Counted from the first letter of the stretch, positions 42,600 through 50,926 are shown. The stretch: 64,000 nucleotides of DNA from Pseudomonas frederiksbergensis (GCF_003732665.1 NZ_MOBP01000002.1:124001-188000), one strand, 5' to 3'. The notes: generated by a model not told the origin, from the sequence alone. Numbers and translations: made by a program.

Positions 42600-43610
42600 T
42601 TAGTGGGAAATACGCCGGGTATCGTGGGGCGGCGAACGCAGGACCGAACCCAGTTCCACCTTGCTCTTCACGCCGAGCTGCAAATAGCAGTTGCGCAAGT
42701 AAGTGCGCACCGTCGCCGGGCTCAGGCCCAGGGTCTTGGCGATTTCCTTGTAGGAATGGCCGGCGGCGAACAGCATCGCCGCGGTGCGTTCCCGTGGCGC
42801 CAGCACCGCACCCCGGGATTGCGCTTCGAGGGACAGAATCACCTGCTCGGCGTTCGGGCTCAGGGTCAGCGCGCAACGACCGAAGCGGATCACGCACGGC
42901 GCCTTGGCCAGTTGCGCGATCACCTCACAGGGCAACATCGAACCGCTCCACCCCGGCAGTTCACGCTGGATCGCAGCACACAGGCTGGCGCCCACATACA
43001 GCAGACTGCCGTCGAGTCGGGCGATGCCGAAGTCGGTCGCGCCGCTGCCGGTGTCGAAGCGAATCATGTCCTGCACCTGGAACCGCCAGAGTTGCAGCAA
43101 ATGATCGCAGAACGCCGAAAACAACTGAGCCTCATTGTCGCTGAACCCCAGCGCATCCACGCCACGGTACAGGCAGACGAAAAACAGCAAGCCGCTTTCG
43201 GGCAATTCGAAGGTGATGCACATCGGATGGTAGAGGTCGTGACGACGCGCGAAGTCGTTCACTTCTTCACTCGGGTCGGTATAGCCGCTTTCACGCACCA
43301 CCGCGCCGAGCTGGCTGAGGGTGTCGTTGGAAAACTTGTCGATGGCCGCACACAAGTGCCATTCCGCCGCGAAGGACTCCGGCAGATTGATGCGCCCGTG
43401 CATCCAGCTTTGGGGCGGTGCCTCGGCGTCCGCCGCCGACATCTCGCCCCACCAGGCGGAAGCGAACGGCACCAGTTCGCTGAACGCGTGCAGGCCGTCC
43501 TCGATGAATTGCGAGTCACCGCGATCCCGGGCGAGGCGACCGAGATGCAGCACGCAGCGGTTGAATGCGCTGAGCGCGGCCATGGCACCGACGTCGTGAC
43601 CCTCCCCCAT
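42600..43610 (-). CDS. LuxR-family transcriptional regulator
   Basis: The 336-residue protein has a long N-terminal region without a receiver or clear autoinducer domain. A C-terminal LuxR helix-turn-helix follows: LAPRERTAAMLFAAGHSYKE then IAKTLGLSPATVRTYLRNCY. The region VCLYRGVDALGFSDNEAQLFSAF resembles the GAF-like section of orphan LuxR regulators. It is encoded 114 bp after the Bcr/CflA gene on the same strand and may regulate the peptide cluster upstream or the amidohydrolase. The effector is unknown. Confidence 0.82.
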   Translation of the reverse strand: MGEGHDVGAMAALSAFNRCVLHLGRLARDRGDSQFIEDGLHAFSELVPFASAWWGEMSAADAEAPPQSWMHGRINLPESFAAEWHLCAAIDKFSNDTLSQLGAVVRESGYTDPSEEVNDFARRHDLYHPMCITFELPESGLLFFVCLYRGVDALGFSDNEAQLFSAFCDHLLQLWRFQVQDMIRFDTGSGATDFGIARLDGSLLYVGASLCAAIQRELPGWSGSMLPCEVIAQLAKAPCVIRFGRCALTLSPNAEQVILSLEAQSRGAVLAPRERTAAMLFAAGHSYKEIAKTLGLSPATVRTYLRNCYLQLGVKSKVELGSVLRSPPHDTRRISH

Positions 43611-43724
43611 TGTTCTTGTCCTGTTGGCTGCATGGCGTATCCGCTGGACGATGCCACAGGCACCACAATCGCGTCCATTCAGAACGTCATCGAACCACCG
43701 CGAACAGAAACGCAGCGGAAACGA

Positions 43725-44936
43725 TCAGTGAACATTGCCTGGCAACCTGGCGTCACGATTAACGCGCTGGATGATGAGCAGACCAATGGCGCTCAAGACA
43801 ATAAAGCTCATGGCCAACGTCATTTGCAGATCAAAGGGGCTGAGGTTGACCAAGGCACTGATCAGCCCGCCACAGGTAAAGATCAAGGTATTGCCCACCG
43901 AGGCCGAGGCCCCGGCATTTTCCGGAAACAGCTCCATCGCCCGGGAAGTGGCGGCGGGTCGCGTGATGGTCGTGCCCGCCGTGCAAATGATCATGGGCAC
44001 CAGCACCGTCACCGGGGTCAGGCCGTACTCGTTCGCCAGCAGCGCCATGACGATCCCGGCGAAAAAAATCAGGCATAAGCCGGTGATGATTTGTGTTCCG
44101 CTGGCCATGCGCTTGTTCAACACACCGGCGATGACTCCGCCAATCACGTAGGCCGCGCCATACAGCAGCAGCGTCAGCGAGAATTCATAGCTGCTCATGT
44201 GCAACTGCTCCATGAACACCAGTGGCGACACCACGATGAACGAGAAGTGGCAGGCAAAGACGATGGCTGAGATCAGCCAGTAGGCCATGAACCGGAAGTG
44301 ACTGCAGAGCTGCCGGTAAGCTTTGAAAATATTGACACGCCGCCCTGCGGGGGTGGGTGGCGGGTTGTCCAGTGACCTCAGCGCCTTCAAGAACACCAGC
44401 GCAGCAATGACGCTGAACACATAGAAGCTGCCCTGCCAGTCCATCAACTTCTGCAACAACGTACCCGCCAGGGGTGAAATTGAAATGAAGATCCCGCTGG
44501 CTGTCACCATCAGTATCCGCAAGCGATCGCGTTCTTTGCCGACAAACAGGTCCTGGACCAGCGCCTGAGACAGGACGAAGCAGCCACACCCCACCGCCTG
44601 AACCACACGAAACACCAGGAAATACCCGTAGCTGCTGGCCCAGACACAGCCCAAGGCCCCGAAGATCGACACCGCCATACCGGCCAGGAGCAGATTCTTG
44701 CGCCCGAACGCATCCGATAAGGGGCCGATCAGCAATTGCGACAGGGAAATACCGATCGCAAAAAGGCTGACGGACAAGGCGATGTCTGACGTCGTGGTAC
44801 TGAAGTGCTGCGACAGGGAGGGAAAAGAAGGCAGGAGTACGTCAATCGGGAACACGCCCAGCATGACCATCGTTATCAGCAGCACGACGGCACCGACCTT
44901 GGTGGTCGTGGTATTGCGTTCCTTGACTTCAAGCAT
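43725..44936 (-). CDS. Bcr/CflA-type MFS exporter of the peptide cluster
   Basis: The 403-residue transporter has 12 membrane segments and fits the Bcr/CflA drug-export group: GVFPIDVLLPSFPSLSQHF in helix 1, then LLIGPLSDAFGRKNLLLAG (motif A) and VVQAVGCGCFVLSQALVQDL. Its ATG (44936) overlaps the end of the AurF-like gene by 8 bases, so it belongs to the operon beginning with the 23-residue peptide. It is the likely exporter of the mature product. Confidence 0.85.
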   Translation of the reverse strand: MLEVKERNTTTTKVGAVVLLITMVMLGVFPIDVLLPSFPSLSQHFSTTTSDIALSVSLFAIGISLSQLLIGPLSDAFGRKNLLLAGMAVSIFGALGCVWASSYGYFLVFRVVQAVGCGCFVLSQALVQDLFVGKERDRLRILMVTASGIFISISPLAGTLLQKLMDWQGSFYVFSVIAALVFLKALRSLDNPPPTPAGRRVNIFKAYRQLCSHFRFMAYWLISAIVFACHFSFIVVSPLVFMEQLHMSSYEFSLTLLLYGAAYVIGGVIAGVLNKRMASGTQIITGLCLIFFAGIVMALLANEYGLTPVTVLVPMIICTAGTTITRPAATSRAMELFPENAGASASVGNTLIFTCGGLISALVNLSPFDLQMTLAMSFIVLSAIGLLIIQRVNRDARLPGNVH

Positions 44937-45906
44937 CGATGAGTCCTGATTGGCTGAACAATGTCCGGTGGGCATCCTGCTCGAAAAAACCGGCGCGCTT
45001 CATGGCTTGCAGTGTCGCGGCAGCACTGGAGCGAGCACGCTGGGCGCGGGCACCGGGCGCCTGTAACTGCTGGATGATGTCAGTTGCCTCGAGCGCACAA
45101 ATGCCAGCGCTGGCCAGGCTGGCGCCCAACCACTGCTCATCCACTTCGGAAAAAACGAAGATGATGTCGATCAGATGCCTGGCCGAGTCTTGTTGCAGCT
45201 CTGGCGACAATCTTGGCCACAGGTATTGGAACACCTCGGAAAAATAGCGGCTGTGCCGGGCTTCATCTTCCAGATGCTCCCGGAACATCTGGTACACCGT
45301 GCAAACCAGCGTGTTGCCCGTAAGGTCCAGCAGTTCCTTGGCAATAATGGTCTCGGAAACAAAGCCGACAAAAAACCACATCAGCGGACGGTATTCATCT
45401 GTGCATGTGCCCAGCAGGTCAAGCAGCAGGCGGATACGTTTTGGCGGTGCGTCCCACACGGGCATGTCATAAAAGCGTGCCACTTGTTCAGCCAGTTTGA
45501 AGGAGAACAGCGCGTGGTAACCCTCGTCGGTATACAACTGCAAGGCTGCAATTTTCATTGCATGGGGCAGCTCGATTCCCAATTCGTCATGAATCAGGGT
45601 TTCGACCGAACGGTTGACGATCTTATGTTCCAGGATCGTCGTGTAGTTCAGAAAATAGACCAGATGATTCGCCGCCAAACGATGCCGGGTTTGCTGCGAA
45701 GACTGCCGAATGACGGGATGTTTGAAGTAATGAATAAACGAGGGTGGAAACCAGTCTTTGCTGTGTAACTGCTGTTGGACTTCAGCGACAGGCGGCAATA
45801 GATAACTGGTTTTCTTACTGCGAACAGCCGAACGATTATCCCAATCACCCAGTGTGTATTGACGATTCGCGCCGGGCACGGTGGTTGAAGTGCTGGAAGT
45901 CGGCAT
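44929..45906 (-). CDS. AurF-like diiron oxygenase
   Basis: The 325-residue protein is a ferritin-like diiron oxygenase resembling p-aminobenzoate N-oxygenase AurF. Seven candidate ligands appear in the expected order and spacing: E93 (ILEHKIVN), E128 and H131 (TDEGYHALF), E185 (SETIIAKE), and H211, E215 and H218 (EHLEDEARHSRYF). Such enzymes turn amines into hydroxylamines or nitro groups. Its start codon overlaps the stop of the SagB-type gene (TAATG), so the two are coupled. In this operon it may oxidise a residue of the small peptide or an amine derived from it. Confidence 0.85.
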   Translation of the reverse strand: MPTSSTSTTVPGANRQYTLGDWDNRSAVRSKKTSYLLPPVAEVQQQLHSKDWFPPSFIHYFKHPVIRQSSQQTRHRLAANHLVYFLNYTTILEHKIVNRSVETLIHDELGIELPHAMKIAALQLYTDEGYHALFSFKLAEQVARFYDMPVWDAPPKRIRLLLDLLGTCTDEYRPLMWFFVGFVSETIIAKELLDLTGNTLVCTVYQMFREHLEDEARHSRYFSEVFQYLWPRLSPELQQDSARHLIDIIFVFSEVDEQWLGASLASAGICALEATDIIQQLQAPGARAQRARSSAAATLQAMKRAGFFEQDAHRTLFSQSGLIDA

Positions 45907-46991
45907 TATTGTTGCCGCTCCCGAAGTTCTATAAGCGCCTTGAGTTCCTTGCACTGTGTTTGTCCATCGCCGTAGCCACTTCCCACGAAAAACAGTGGTT
46001 GTTCTGCCGTACCTTCCAATCCCAACAACTGCTCTACCTGTTCGTCACACAGTGCACCGGTTAACCAAGTAGCCAATCCCAGGCTTGTGGCTGCTAGTTG
46101 AAAGGTTTGTGAAATATGCCCGGCCTCGACATACGCCATGCGATAAGCACGCGAGTGTTCGTACTTCCACCATAACTTGTCAAAACGTGCGGTCAGAAAC
46201 AGCCCCAATGGCAACTCATTGATGAAGTGTTGCCCGGCCAGAAGTTGCCCCAACGGTTCGGATGAGAGCGAATGGACCCGTCTCAAGGCATGGCGGTCCG
46301 GGTGGTAATAATAGAGGCCTGGGTCCAGCCCCTCGATCCTCGCGGCGTAGACATAACCTTCGCAAGCATTCAGACCTCCGCCGGAAGGACTGCTGCGTCG
46401 CGACCGAAGTGCTGCGGGGACGCAAGCATCCGTATCGCCTTCGCGCTCCTTGAGGTAGCCCAGCGACAGGTAAAGCAGCACGCTCAAATCGTCCAGGGTG
46501 ATGGCCTGTGGTGAAAACGAGCGTGAGGTTTTTCTGTCAAGCAGGACTTGCGTGAGGGCATTGCCAGTCCTCTCCAGCTCAGGTGCCGGCAAGCAGATCA
46601 GCTCATCGCTGGAGTAGTGCCCGGCAAAGCGATCGGCCGGTGGCTGGGTGTCGAGCACCTGTTCGCAATGGTCCAGGTATTGCGCGGACCATTCGTGAAT
46701 ATCACGGGGGACTTGTTCCAAAGGCAGGTTCTTGGTGCCGACATGAAAGATCTTCGACAGTACGTCCCAACCCCATTCGGCTTGGGGTCTTTCATCGTGG
46801 GAAAAGAGTCCGGCTGCCAGGAAGGCCGAGTCGATTTCGAGGGTGCTGTCAAACGAAGAGGGGTCCTCGACAAGTTGTATCAGTCGAGTGGAATATTGTG
46901 AGTCCAGTTCAAACTGAGTGTGGTCCTTGTAGTTCCACACAACGATAAAAGGCGATCGAGCAATAATAAAAATGTCTGGGTTTATATGCAT
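45906..46991 (-). CDS. SagB-type (nitroreductase-fold) dehydrogenase with N-terminal extension
   Basis: The 361-residue protein has a C-terminal FMN-binding SagB/McbC-like nitroreductase domain from about residue 150: LLDRKTSRSFSPQAITLDDL, RRSSPSGGGLNACEGYVYA, and AYVEAGHISQTFQLAATSLG. In known systems these enzymes oxidise azolines to azoles in ribosomal peptides. The first 90 residues (SPFIVVWNYKDHTQFELDSQ, then LEIDSAFLAAGLF) look like a small winged-helix fold and may be a peptide-recognition element. No cyclodehydratase gene is present. ATG 46991 is chosen over a GTG at 47057, because the upstream stretch is not protein-like. Confidence 0.8.
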   Translation of the reverse strand: MHINPDIFIIARSPFIVVWNYKDHTQFELDSQYSTRLIQLVEDPSSFDSTLEIDSAFLAAGLFSHDERPQAEWGWDVLSKIFHVGTKNLPLEQVPRDIHEWSAQYLDHCEQVLDTQPPADRFAGHYSSDELICLPAPELERTGNALTQVLLDRKTSRSFSPQAITLDDLSVLLYLSLGYLKEREGDTDACVPAALRSRRSSPSGGGLNACEGYVYAARIEGLDPGLYYYHPDRHALRRVHSLSSEPLGQLLAGQHFINELPLGLFLTARFDKLWWKYEHSRAYRMAYVEAGHISQTFQLAATSLGLATWLTGALCDEQVEQLLGLEGTAEQPLFFVGSGYGDGQTQCKELKALIELRERQQ

Positions 46992-47025
46992 TGTTATCGG
47001 TAACCCTGAGCTTAATAGCGATGAG

Positions 47026-47045
47026 CTGGGCAATGAAACGCCCAG
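47026..47045 (-). promoter_or_regulatory. Hairpin between peptide gene and SagB-type gene
   Basis: CTGGGC and GCCCAG form a 6-bp perfect stem with an 8-base loop, 18 bases after the peptide stop and 35 bases before the next start. Such hairpins often reduce read-through after RiPP precursor genes so that the peptide is made in excess. The role is inferred from position. Confidence 0.45.
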
Positions 47046-47062
47046 CCCATCAATCACTTCAC

Positions 47063-47134
47063 TTAACGGGCTTTAGCCGCAGTGAGGCAGTTCAGGTTGG
47101 CGATTTTTTTCGATTCTAGTTGGATAGCTTTCAT
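47063..47134 (-). CDS. 23-residue candidate RiPP precursor peptide
   Basis: A very short gene starts at ATG 47134 behind TTAGGAGTAAGACTC, an excellent ribosome-binding site. It encodes 23 residues beginning MKAIQLESKKIANLN, with a single cysteine at position 16, and ending in Arg (AKAR). It lies immediately upstream of genes for a SagB-type dehydrogenase, an AurF-like oxygenase and an exporter, as expected for a ribosomally made, modified peptide. PqqA is a precedent for a precursor of similar size, but this peptide has no PqqA-like Glu-Tyr pair. It is too short for usual gene callers. Confidence 0.65.
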   Translation of the reverse strand: MKAIQLESKKIANLNCLTAAKAR

Positions 47135-47467
47135 GAGTCTTACTCCTAACTGATTGAGAGTGATGCCGCTTCAATGCGACGCCCCAGAGTCTAGCCAACA
47201 ATACTGAGCATGCAAGCGGGATGTTTAATTCTCTTCCTTCGCTGCGAACGAACATACAACGAGAACAAAGTTCACCGAAACTAAAATTTGATGAGTGCAC
47301 CTCTGCTGCAGATGATCAACCTGCCCTTTTCACCCGTGATGTAGGGCCCCCATTCATTACGCTTTACTCGCTACCGAAGTGGAATATTTATAAATTAAAT
47401 ACAACTTTAAAAATTCAATACATCAACTTTCCGCGATCACCTCTCGCGGATTGTTGTTGTGTTTCAG
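47135..47467. other. AT-rich promoter region of the peptide cluster
   Basis: This 333-bp stretch has no gene. Bases 47370-47430 are markedly AT-rich for this genome (ATTTATAAATTAAATACAAC and neighbours). It should contain the promoter of the minus-strand peptide operon. The unusual composition fits acquired DNA or a silenced promoter. Confidence 0.5.
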
Positions 47468-47602
47468 GATGGGGCAAACGCAAAACAAATGTGGGAGCGG
47501 GCTTGCTCGCGAAAGCGGTGTGTCAGGCAACAGTGTTATCGACTGGGCCGACGCCTTCGCGAGCAAGCTTTGCTCCTACAGGAGATGGGGCAAACGCAGA
47601 AC
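47468..47602. repeat. REP pair (REPIN) flanked by 19-bp direct repeats
   Basis: Two inverted REP sequences (GTGGGAGCGGGCTTGCTCGC at 47491-47510; its inverse ending at 47580) form a REPIN. It is enclosed by near-identical direct repeats GATGGGGCAAACGCAAAAC (47468-47486) and GATGGGGCAAACGCAGAAC (47584-47602), with one mismatch. The direct repeats could be an insertion duplication or part of a larger repeated unit. Confidence 0.75.
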
Positions 47603-47642
47603 GACTGATCCCCTCTTCAGGCGAGCACTGCCCCTAATAAAA

Positions 47643-47665
47643 ACGGGCGCCTCGTAGGCGCCCGT
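47643..47665 (-). terminator. Terminator of the YajG-like gene
   Basis: ACGGGCGCC-TCGTA-GGCGCCCGT is a 9-bp perfect stem flanked by A-runs and T-runs on both strands. On the minus strand it lies just after the YajG-like stop and is followed by TTTTTATT, a textbook intrinsic terminator. Confidence 0.88.
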
Positions 47666-47682
47666 TTTGTTTAACCGATGGC

Positions 47683-48303
47683 TTACAGATTCTTGGCCAT
47701 GGTGTCAGTGACGGTTTTCAACGCTTGCTCAGTGCTTTGTTTCCAGTCGTTGTCGGTCACGGCCTGCACGCCTTCACGGTTCTGGCCAAAGATTTCCACC
47801 GGTGGCGCCGAGGTGCCGGTGTCGACTTTCAGGTGCACTTTGTTGTTCACGCCGACGGTCAGGAAGCCCGGTGACATCCACGACCAGAACTCGATGACAT
47901 GCACGGTGACCGCTTGGGTGTCGACGGTTTTTTCGCTGCTAGGCACTACGCGGTAACCCGCCTGACCGTAGGCTGCGGCGATGCTCTTGGCGATCAGGTC
48001 GCTGAGTTTGGTGCCTTCGGGCAGCAACACGTCGCCCAGCCCTTTGCCGTAGCCGTTGCGTTTACGGGCAATGGCGCGCTCGGTGATGGATTTATCGTTG
48101 ATCTCGCCTTCCTTGAGGGACGGGATCTCCGGGAGCTCAGGCTTGAGTTCGAAGCGGCGCTCGTCGAGCACGCTGATGAAGACTTTCTGGCCATTGCCAT
48201 TCGCCGCTGGCGGCGTGGTGATGTCCACCACGGAACGGCTGGTTGCGCAGCCAAACAACGCGGTGCTCGCCAGCAACAGGCAGGCGAGTTTGAGGTGTTT
48301 CAT
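47683..48303 (-). CDS. YajG-family lipoprotein
   Basis: The 206-residue protein has a lipoprotein signal (KLACLLLASTALFGCATS, lipobox LFGC) and a YajG-like domain: VFISVLDERRFELKPELPEI, then LIAKSIAAAYGQAGYRVV and VIEFWSWMSPGFLTVGVNNK. YajG proteins are outer-membrane lipoproteins of unclear role. ATG 48303 with GGAG upstream is used, since an upstream GTG would give residues before the signal peptide. It ends in a strong intrinsic terminator. Confidence 0.85.
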   Translation of the reverse strand: MKHLKLACLLLASTALFGCATSRSVVDITTPPAANGNGQKVFISVLDERRFELKPELPEIPSLKEGEINDKSITERAIARKRNGYGKGLGDVLLPEGTKLSDLIAKSIAAAYGQAGYRVVPSSEKTVDTQAVTVHVIEFWSWMSPGFLTVGVNNKVHLKVDTGTSAPPVEIFGQNREGVQAVTDNDWKQSTEQALKTVTDTMAKNL

Positions 48304-48388
48304 GACGACTCCGGTCATTGTGATCAGTCCACTTTTCGGTTCGGGAAGGCAAACGTGTCTCGCGCTCTGGCGCGATCACTAAAGATCG

Positions 48389-48420
48389 GCCGCAGGGCGA
48401 CTTTCATGAGTCGCCGCGGC
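48389..48420. terminator. Hairpin GCCGC-GGCGACT / AGTCGCC-GCGGC
   Basis: A 12-bp stem interrupted by AG on one side, with a TTCATG loop, lies between the hydrolase stop (48448) and the YajG-like start (48303). There is no U-run. It could be a weak terminator for the hydrolase gene. Confidence 0.5.
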
Positions 48421-48447
48421 TGCTTTTTGCGGGGAAGCGGACGTGGA

Positions 48448-48981
48448 TTAAATGCGGATTTCAGCCGTCGGCAGCACGTCGATCCGCGCAACAGGGCCTG
48501 TCAGGTGCGCGAGGTCGGCGTTGTGTTCGGCGATGATGTCGGCGGCGGCGAGGTTGCCGTTGTCGACGGTGGAATGGGCGTCGGCGGCGAGCACCACGTC
48601 AAAGCTCAGGTTCAGGGCCTGGCGCACGGTGGCGTTGACGCAATAGTCGGTTTGCAGGCCGCAGATGATCAGGCGATCCGTGCCCTGGTCTTGCAGCAAG
48701 GCTTGCAGGTGAGTGTGGTAGAACGAATCCCGGGTGGTTTTACGCACGCGCAGGTCTTGCGGTGACGTCTCCAGGCCGTCGGCCAACTGCCAGCCCTTGG
48801 AGCCGTGTTGCAGCAGGTCACCCTTCTCTTCGTGCTGGATCAGGACCACCGGTATCCCGGTTTCCCTGGCTTTGGCGCTCAAGTCATTGATGTTCTGGAT
48901 GACGCGTTTGATGTCGAAGCACTCGTATTCACCTGTGCACAGGGCCTGTTGTACGTCAATGATCAGCAGTGCGGTGCTCAT
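48448..48981 (-). CDS. Isochorismatase-like cysteine hydrolase
   Basis: The 177-residue protein is a compact isochorismatase-fold hydrolase: LLIIDVQQALCTGEYECFDI with the catalytic aspartate, KTTRDSFYHT, and ICGLQTDYCVNATVRQAL with the nucleophilic cysteine. It is shorter than, and not close to, the YcaC-like protein at 2964. The start at 48981 (MSTALLIIDVQ) follows GGAAGGAACCC. Likely substrates are amides such as nicotinamide or other small imides; this cannot be settled from sequence. Confidence 0.88.
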   Translation of the reverse strand: MSTALLIIDVQQALCTGEYECFDIKRVIQNINDLSAKARETGIPVVLIQHEEKGDLLQHGSKGWQLADGLETSPQDLRVRKTTRDSFYHTHLQALLQDQGTDRLIICGLQTDYCVNATVRQALNLSFDVVLAADAHSTVDNGNLAAADIIAEHNADLAHLTGPVARIDVLPTAEIRI

Positions 48982-49009
48982 GGGTTCCTTCCTTGTAAGA
49001 CGTCGGGTC

Positions 49010-49036
49010 AGGGGACGAAAAATAGATCCGTCCCCT
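49010..49036. repeat. Inverted repeat AGGGGACG / CGTCCCCT with dispersed motif
   Basis: 8-bp exact inverse arms with an 11-base loop (AAAAATAGATC). The right half is the dispersed AAATAGATCCGTCCCC motif also seen at 7321, 14474 and 6560. It lies between ggt and the hydrolase gene. Confidence 0.6.
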
Positions 49037-49050
49037 TTAAAACACAACCC

Positions 49051-50778
49051 TTAATAGCCCAACGACAACCCGGTATTGCGCCGTGGATCATTCGCGCCGT
49101 AATAGCGGTTTTTGCCCACCGGTTTGCCCCCCAGCGAAGGGGCGCCGACCAGGATCGCCGCGACGTGGTTGGCATCCTGCGGTCCGGCGAATTTATGGCC
49201 CCAGCTTTCGAGCAGTTTCACCGTGTCCGGGCTGGTGGTGAAGGTCTCCAGGTTGGTTTCTTCCGGCAACCATTGCTGGTGGAAACGCGGCGCGTCCACC
49301 GCTTCCTGGATGTTCATGCCGTAGTCGATCACGTTGAGGATGGTCAGCAAGGTGGCGGTGATGATGCGGCTGCCACCCGGCGTGCCGACAACCATCACCA
49401 CTTTGCCGTCCTTGGTGACGATGGTCGGGCTCATTGAGGAAAGCGGTGCCTTGCCGGGCGCGATGGCATTGGCCTCCCCTTGCACCAGGCCGTACATGTT
49501 CGGCACGCCGATCTTCGAGGTGAAATCGTCCATTTCGTCGTTGAGGATCACCCCGGTCTTGCTCGCCATGACCCCGGCGCCGAACCAGTCGTTGAGGGTG
49601 TAGGTCATCGACACCGCGTTGCCCCATTTGTCGACAATGGAGAAGTGCGTGGTGTTGCTGCCTTCATGGGGCGCAACGCCGGGTTTGATGTCCCGCGACA
49701 CGCCGGCCTTTTGCGGTTCGATGGCGGCGCGCAGTTTGGTCGCGTAGTTTTTATCCAGCAGGTGGTCGAGCGGGTTCTTCACGAAATCCGGGTCGCCGAG
49801 GTAGCTGTTGCGGTCCACATAGGCGTGGCGCATCGCTTCAATCTGGTAGTGCATGCCCTGGGCCGAGTGGTAGCCCAGGTCTTTCATCGGGTAGCCGTCG
49901 AGGATGTTCATGATCTCGCAGATCACGACCCCGCCGGAGCTTGGTGGTGGCGCCGAGACCACGTGGTAGCCACGGTAGTCACACTCCACCGGGGCCAGTT
50001 CGCGGGTCTTGTATTTGTCGAGGTCGGCCTGGGTGATGATGCCCTTGTTGGCCTGGCTGGAGGTGACAATGGCGTCCGCCACCCAGCCTTTATAGAAACC
50101 GTCGGCGCCCTTCGCGGAAATTTCCCGCAGGGTTTTGGCCAGGTCCTTTTGCACCAGTTTTTGCCCGACCTGCATCGGCTCGCCTTTGTTCAGGAAGATC
50201 GAGCCCGAATCGCGCATGTCCTTCTTGAACACGTCAGTGGCGTATTCCAGCAGATCGACATCGCCCTGCTCCAGCTCGAAACCGTCTTCAGCCAGCTTGA
50301 TCGCCGGGGCGATCACTTCCTTGCGCGGCTTGGTGCCGTATTTGCTCAGGGCCAGTTCCATGCCGGACACGGTGCCCGGCACGCCGACGGCCAAGTGACC
50401 ACGGGTGCTCAGGTCCGGGACGACGTTGCCGTCCTTGTCCAGGTACATGTTCGCGGTGGCGGCCAGGGGGGCTTTTTCGCGGAAATCGAGGAAGGTTTTG
50501 CGCCCGTCCGCCAGTTGAATGGTCATGAAACCGCCGCCGCCCAGGTTGCCCGCCGCGGGATAGACCACCGCCAGTGCATAGGCCACCGCGACCGCGGCAT
50601 CCACGGCGTTGCCGCCGTTTTTCAGTTCATCCACGCCCACATGGGTGGCCAGGTGCTGGGCCGTCACCACCATGCCGTTTTCCGCCGCGACCGGGGCCAC
50701 GGAGGCTGCGAAAGCACTGAGGCAACTGAGGGCCAAGGAGGTCGCTATCAGCGATTTGGCAAAAGGTTCGAACTTCAT
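49051..50778 (-). CDS. ggt: Gamma-glutamyltransferase
   Basis: The 575-residue precursor has a signal peptide (SLIATSLALSCLSAFAAS) and the two-subunit architecture of gamma-glutamyltranspeptidases. The large subunit starts MVVTAQHLATHVGVDELKNG. The autocleavage site and catalytic threonine lie in GSNTTHFSIVDKWGNAVSMT. The small subunit carries PLSSMSPTIV and VGTPGGSRIITATLL. The enzyme acts in the periplasm on glutathione and gamma-glutamyl compounds. The gene is a single cistron. Confidence 0.95.
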   Translation of the reverse strand: MKFEPFAKSLIATSLALSCLSAFAASVAPVAAENGMVVTAQHLATHVGVDELKNGGNAVDAAVAVAYALAVVYPAAGNLGGGGFMTIQLADGRKTFLDFREKAPLAATANMYLDKDGNVVPDLSTRGHLAVGVPGTVSGMELALSKYGTKPRKEVIAPAIKLAEDGFELEQGDVDLLEYATDVFKKDMRDSGSIFLNKGEPMQVGQKLVQKDLAKTLREISAKGADGFYKGWVADAIVTSSQANKGIITQADLDKYKTRELAPVECDYRGYHVVSAPPPSSGGVVICEIMNILDGYPMKDLGYHSAQGMHYQIEAMRHAYVDRNSYLGDPDFVKNPLDHLLDKNYATKLRAAIEPQKAGVSRDIKPGVAPHEGSNTTHFSIVDKWGNAVSMTYTLNDWFGAGVMASKTGVILNDEMDDFTSKIGVPNMYGLVQGEANAIAPGKAPLSSMSPTIVTKDGKVVMVVGTPGGSRIITATLLTILNVIDYGMNIQEAVDAPRFHQQWLPEETNLETFTTSPDTVKLLESWGHKFAGPQDANHVAAILVGAPSLGGKPVGKNRYYGANDPRRNTGLSLGY

Positions 50779-50926
50779 GATTCGGTCTCTTTTTTGTTTT
50801 TAGGCTCTGCCATAACAGAGGGAACGCTTCAAGAGCAGTAGCCAGTATGGCTGGGATTGCGCATTGCGCCTCCCCGATGAAGCAGTATGCTGGGCGCCCG
50901 TTCAGCCTTTTGCGGAGTTCGCCGGC

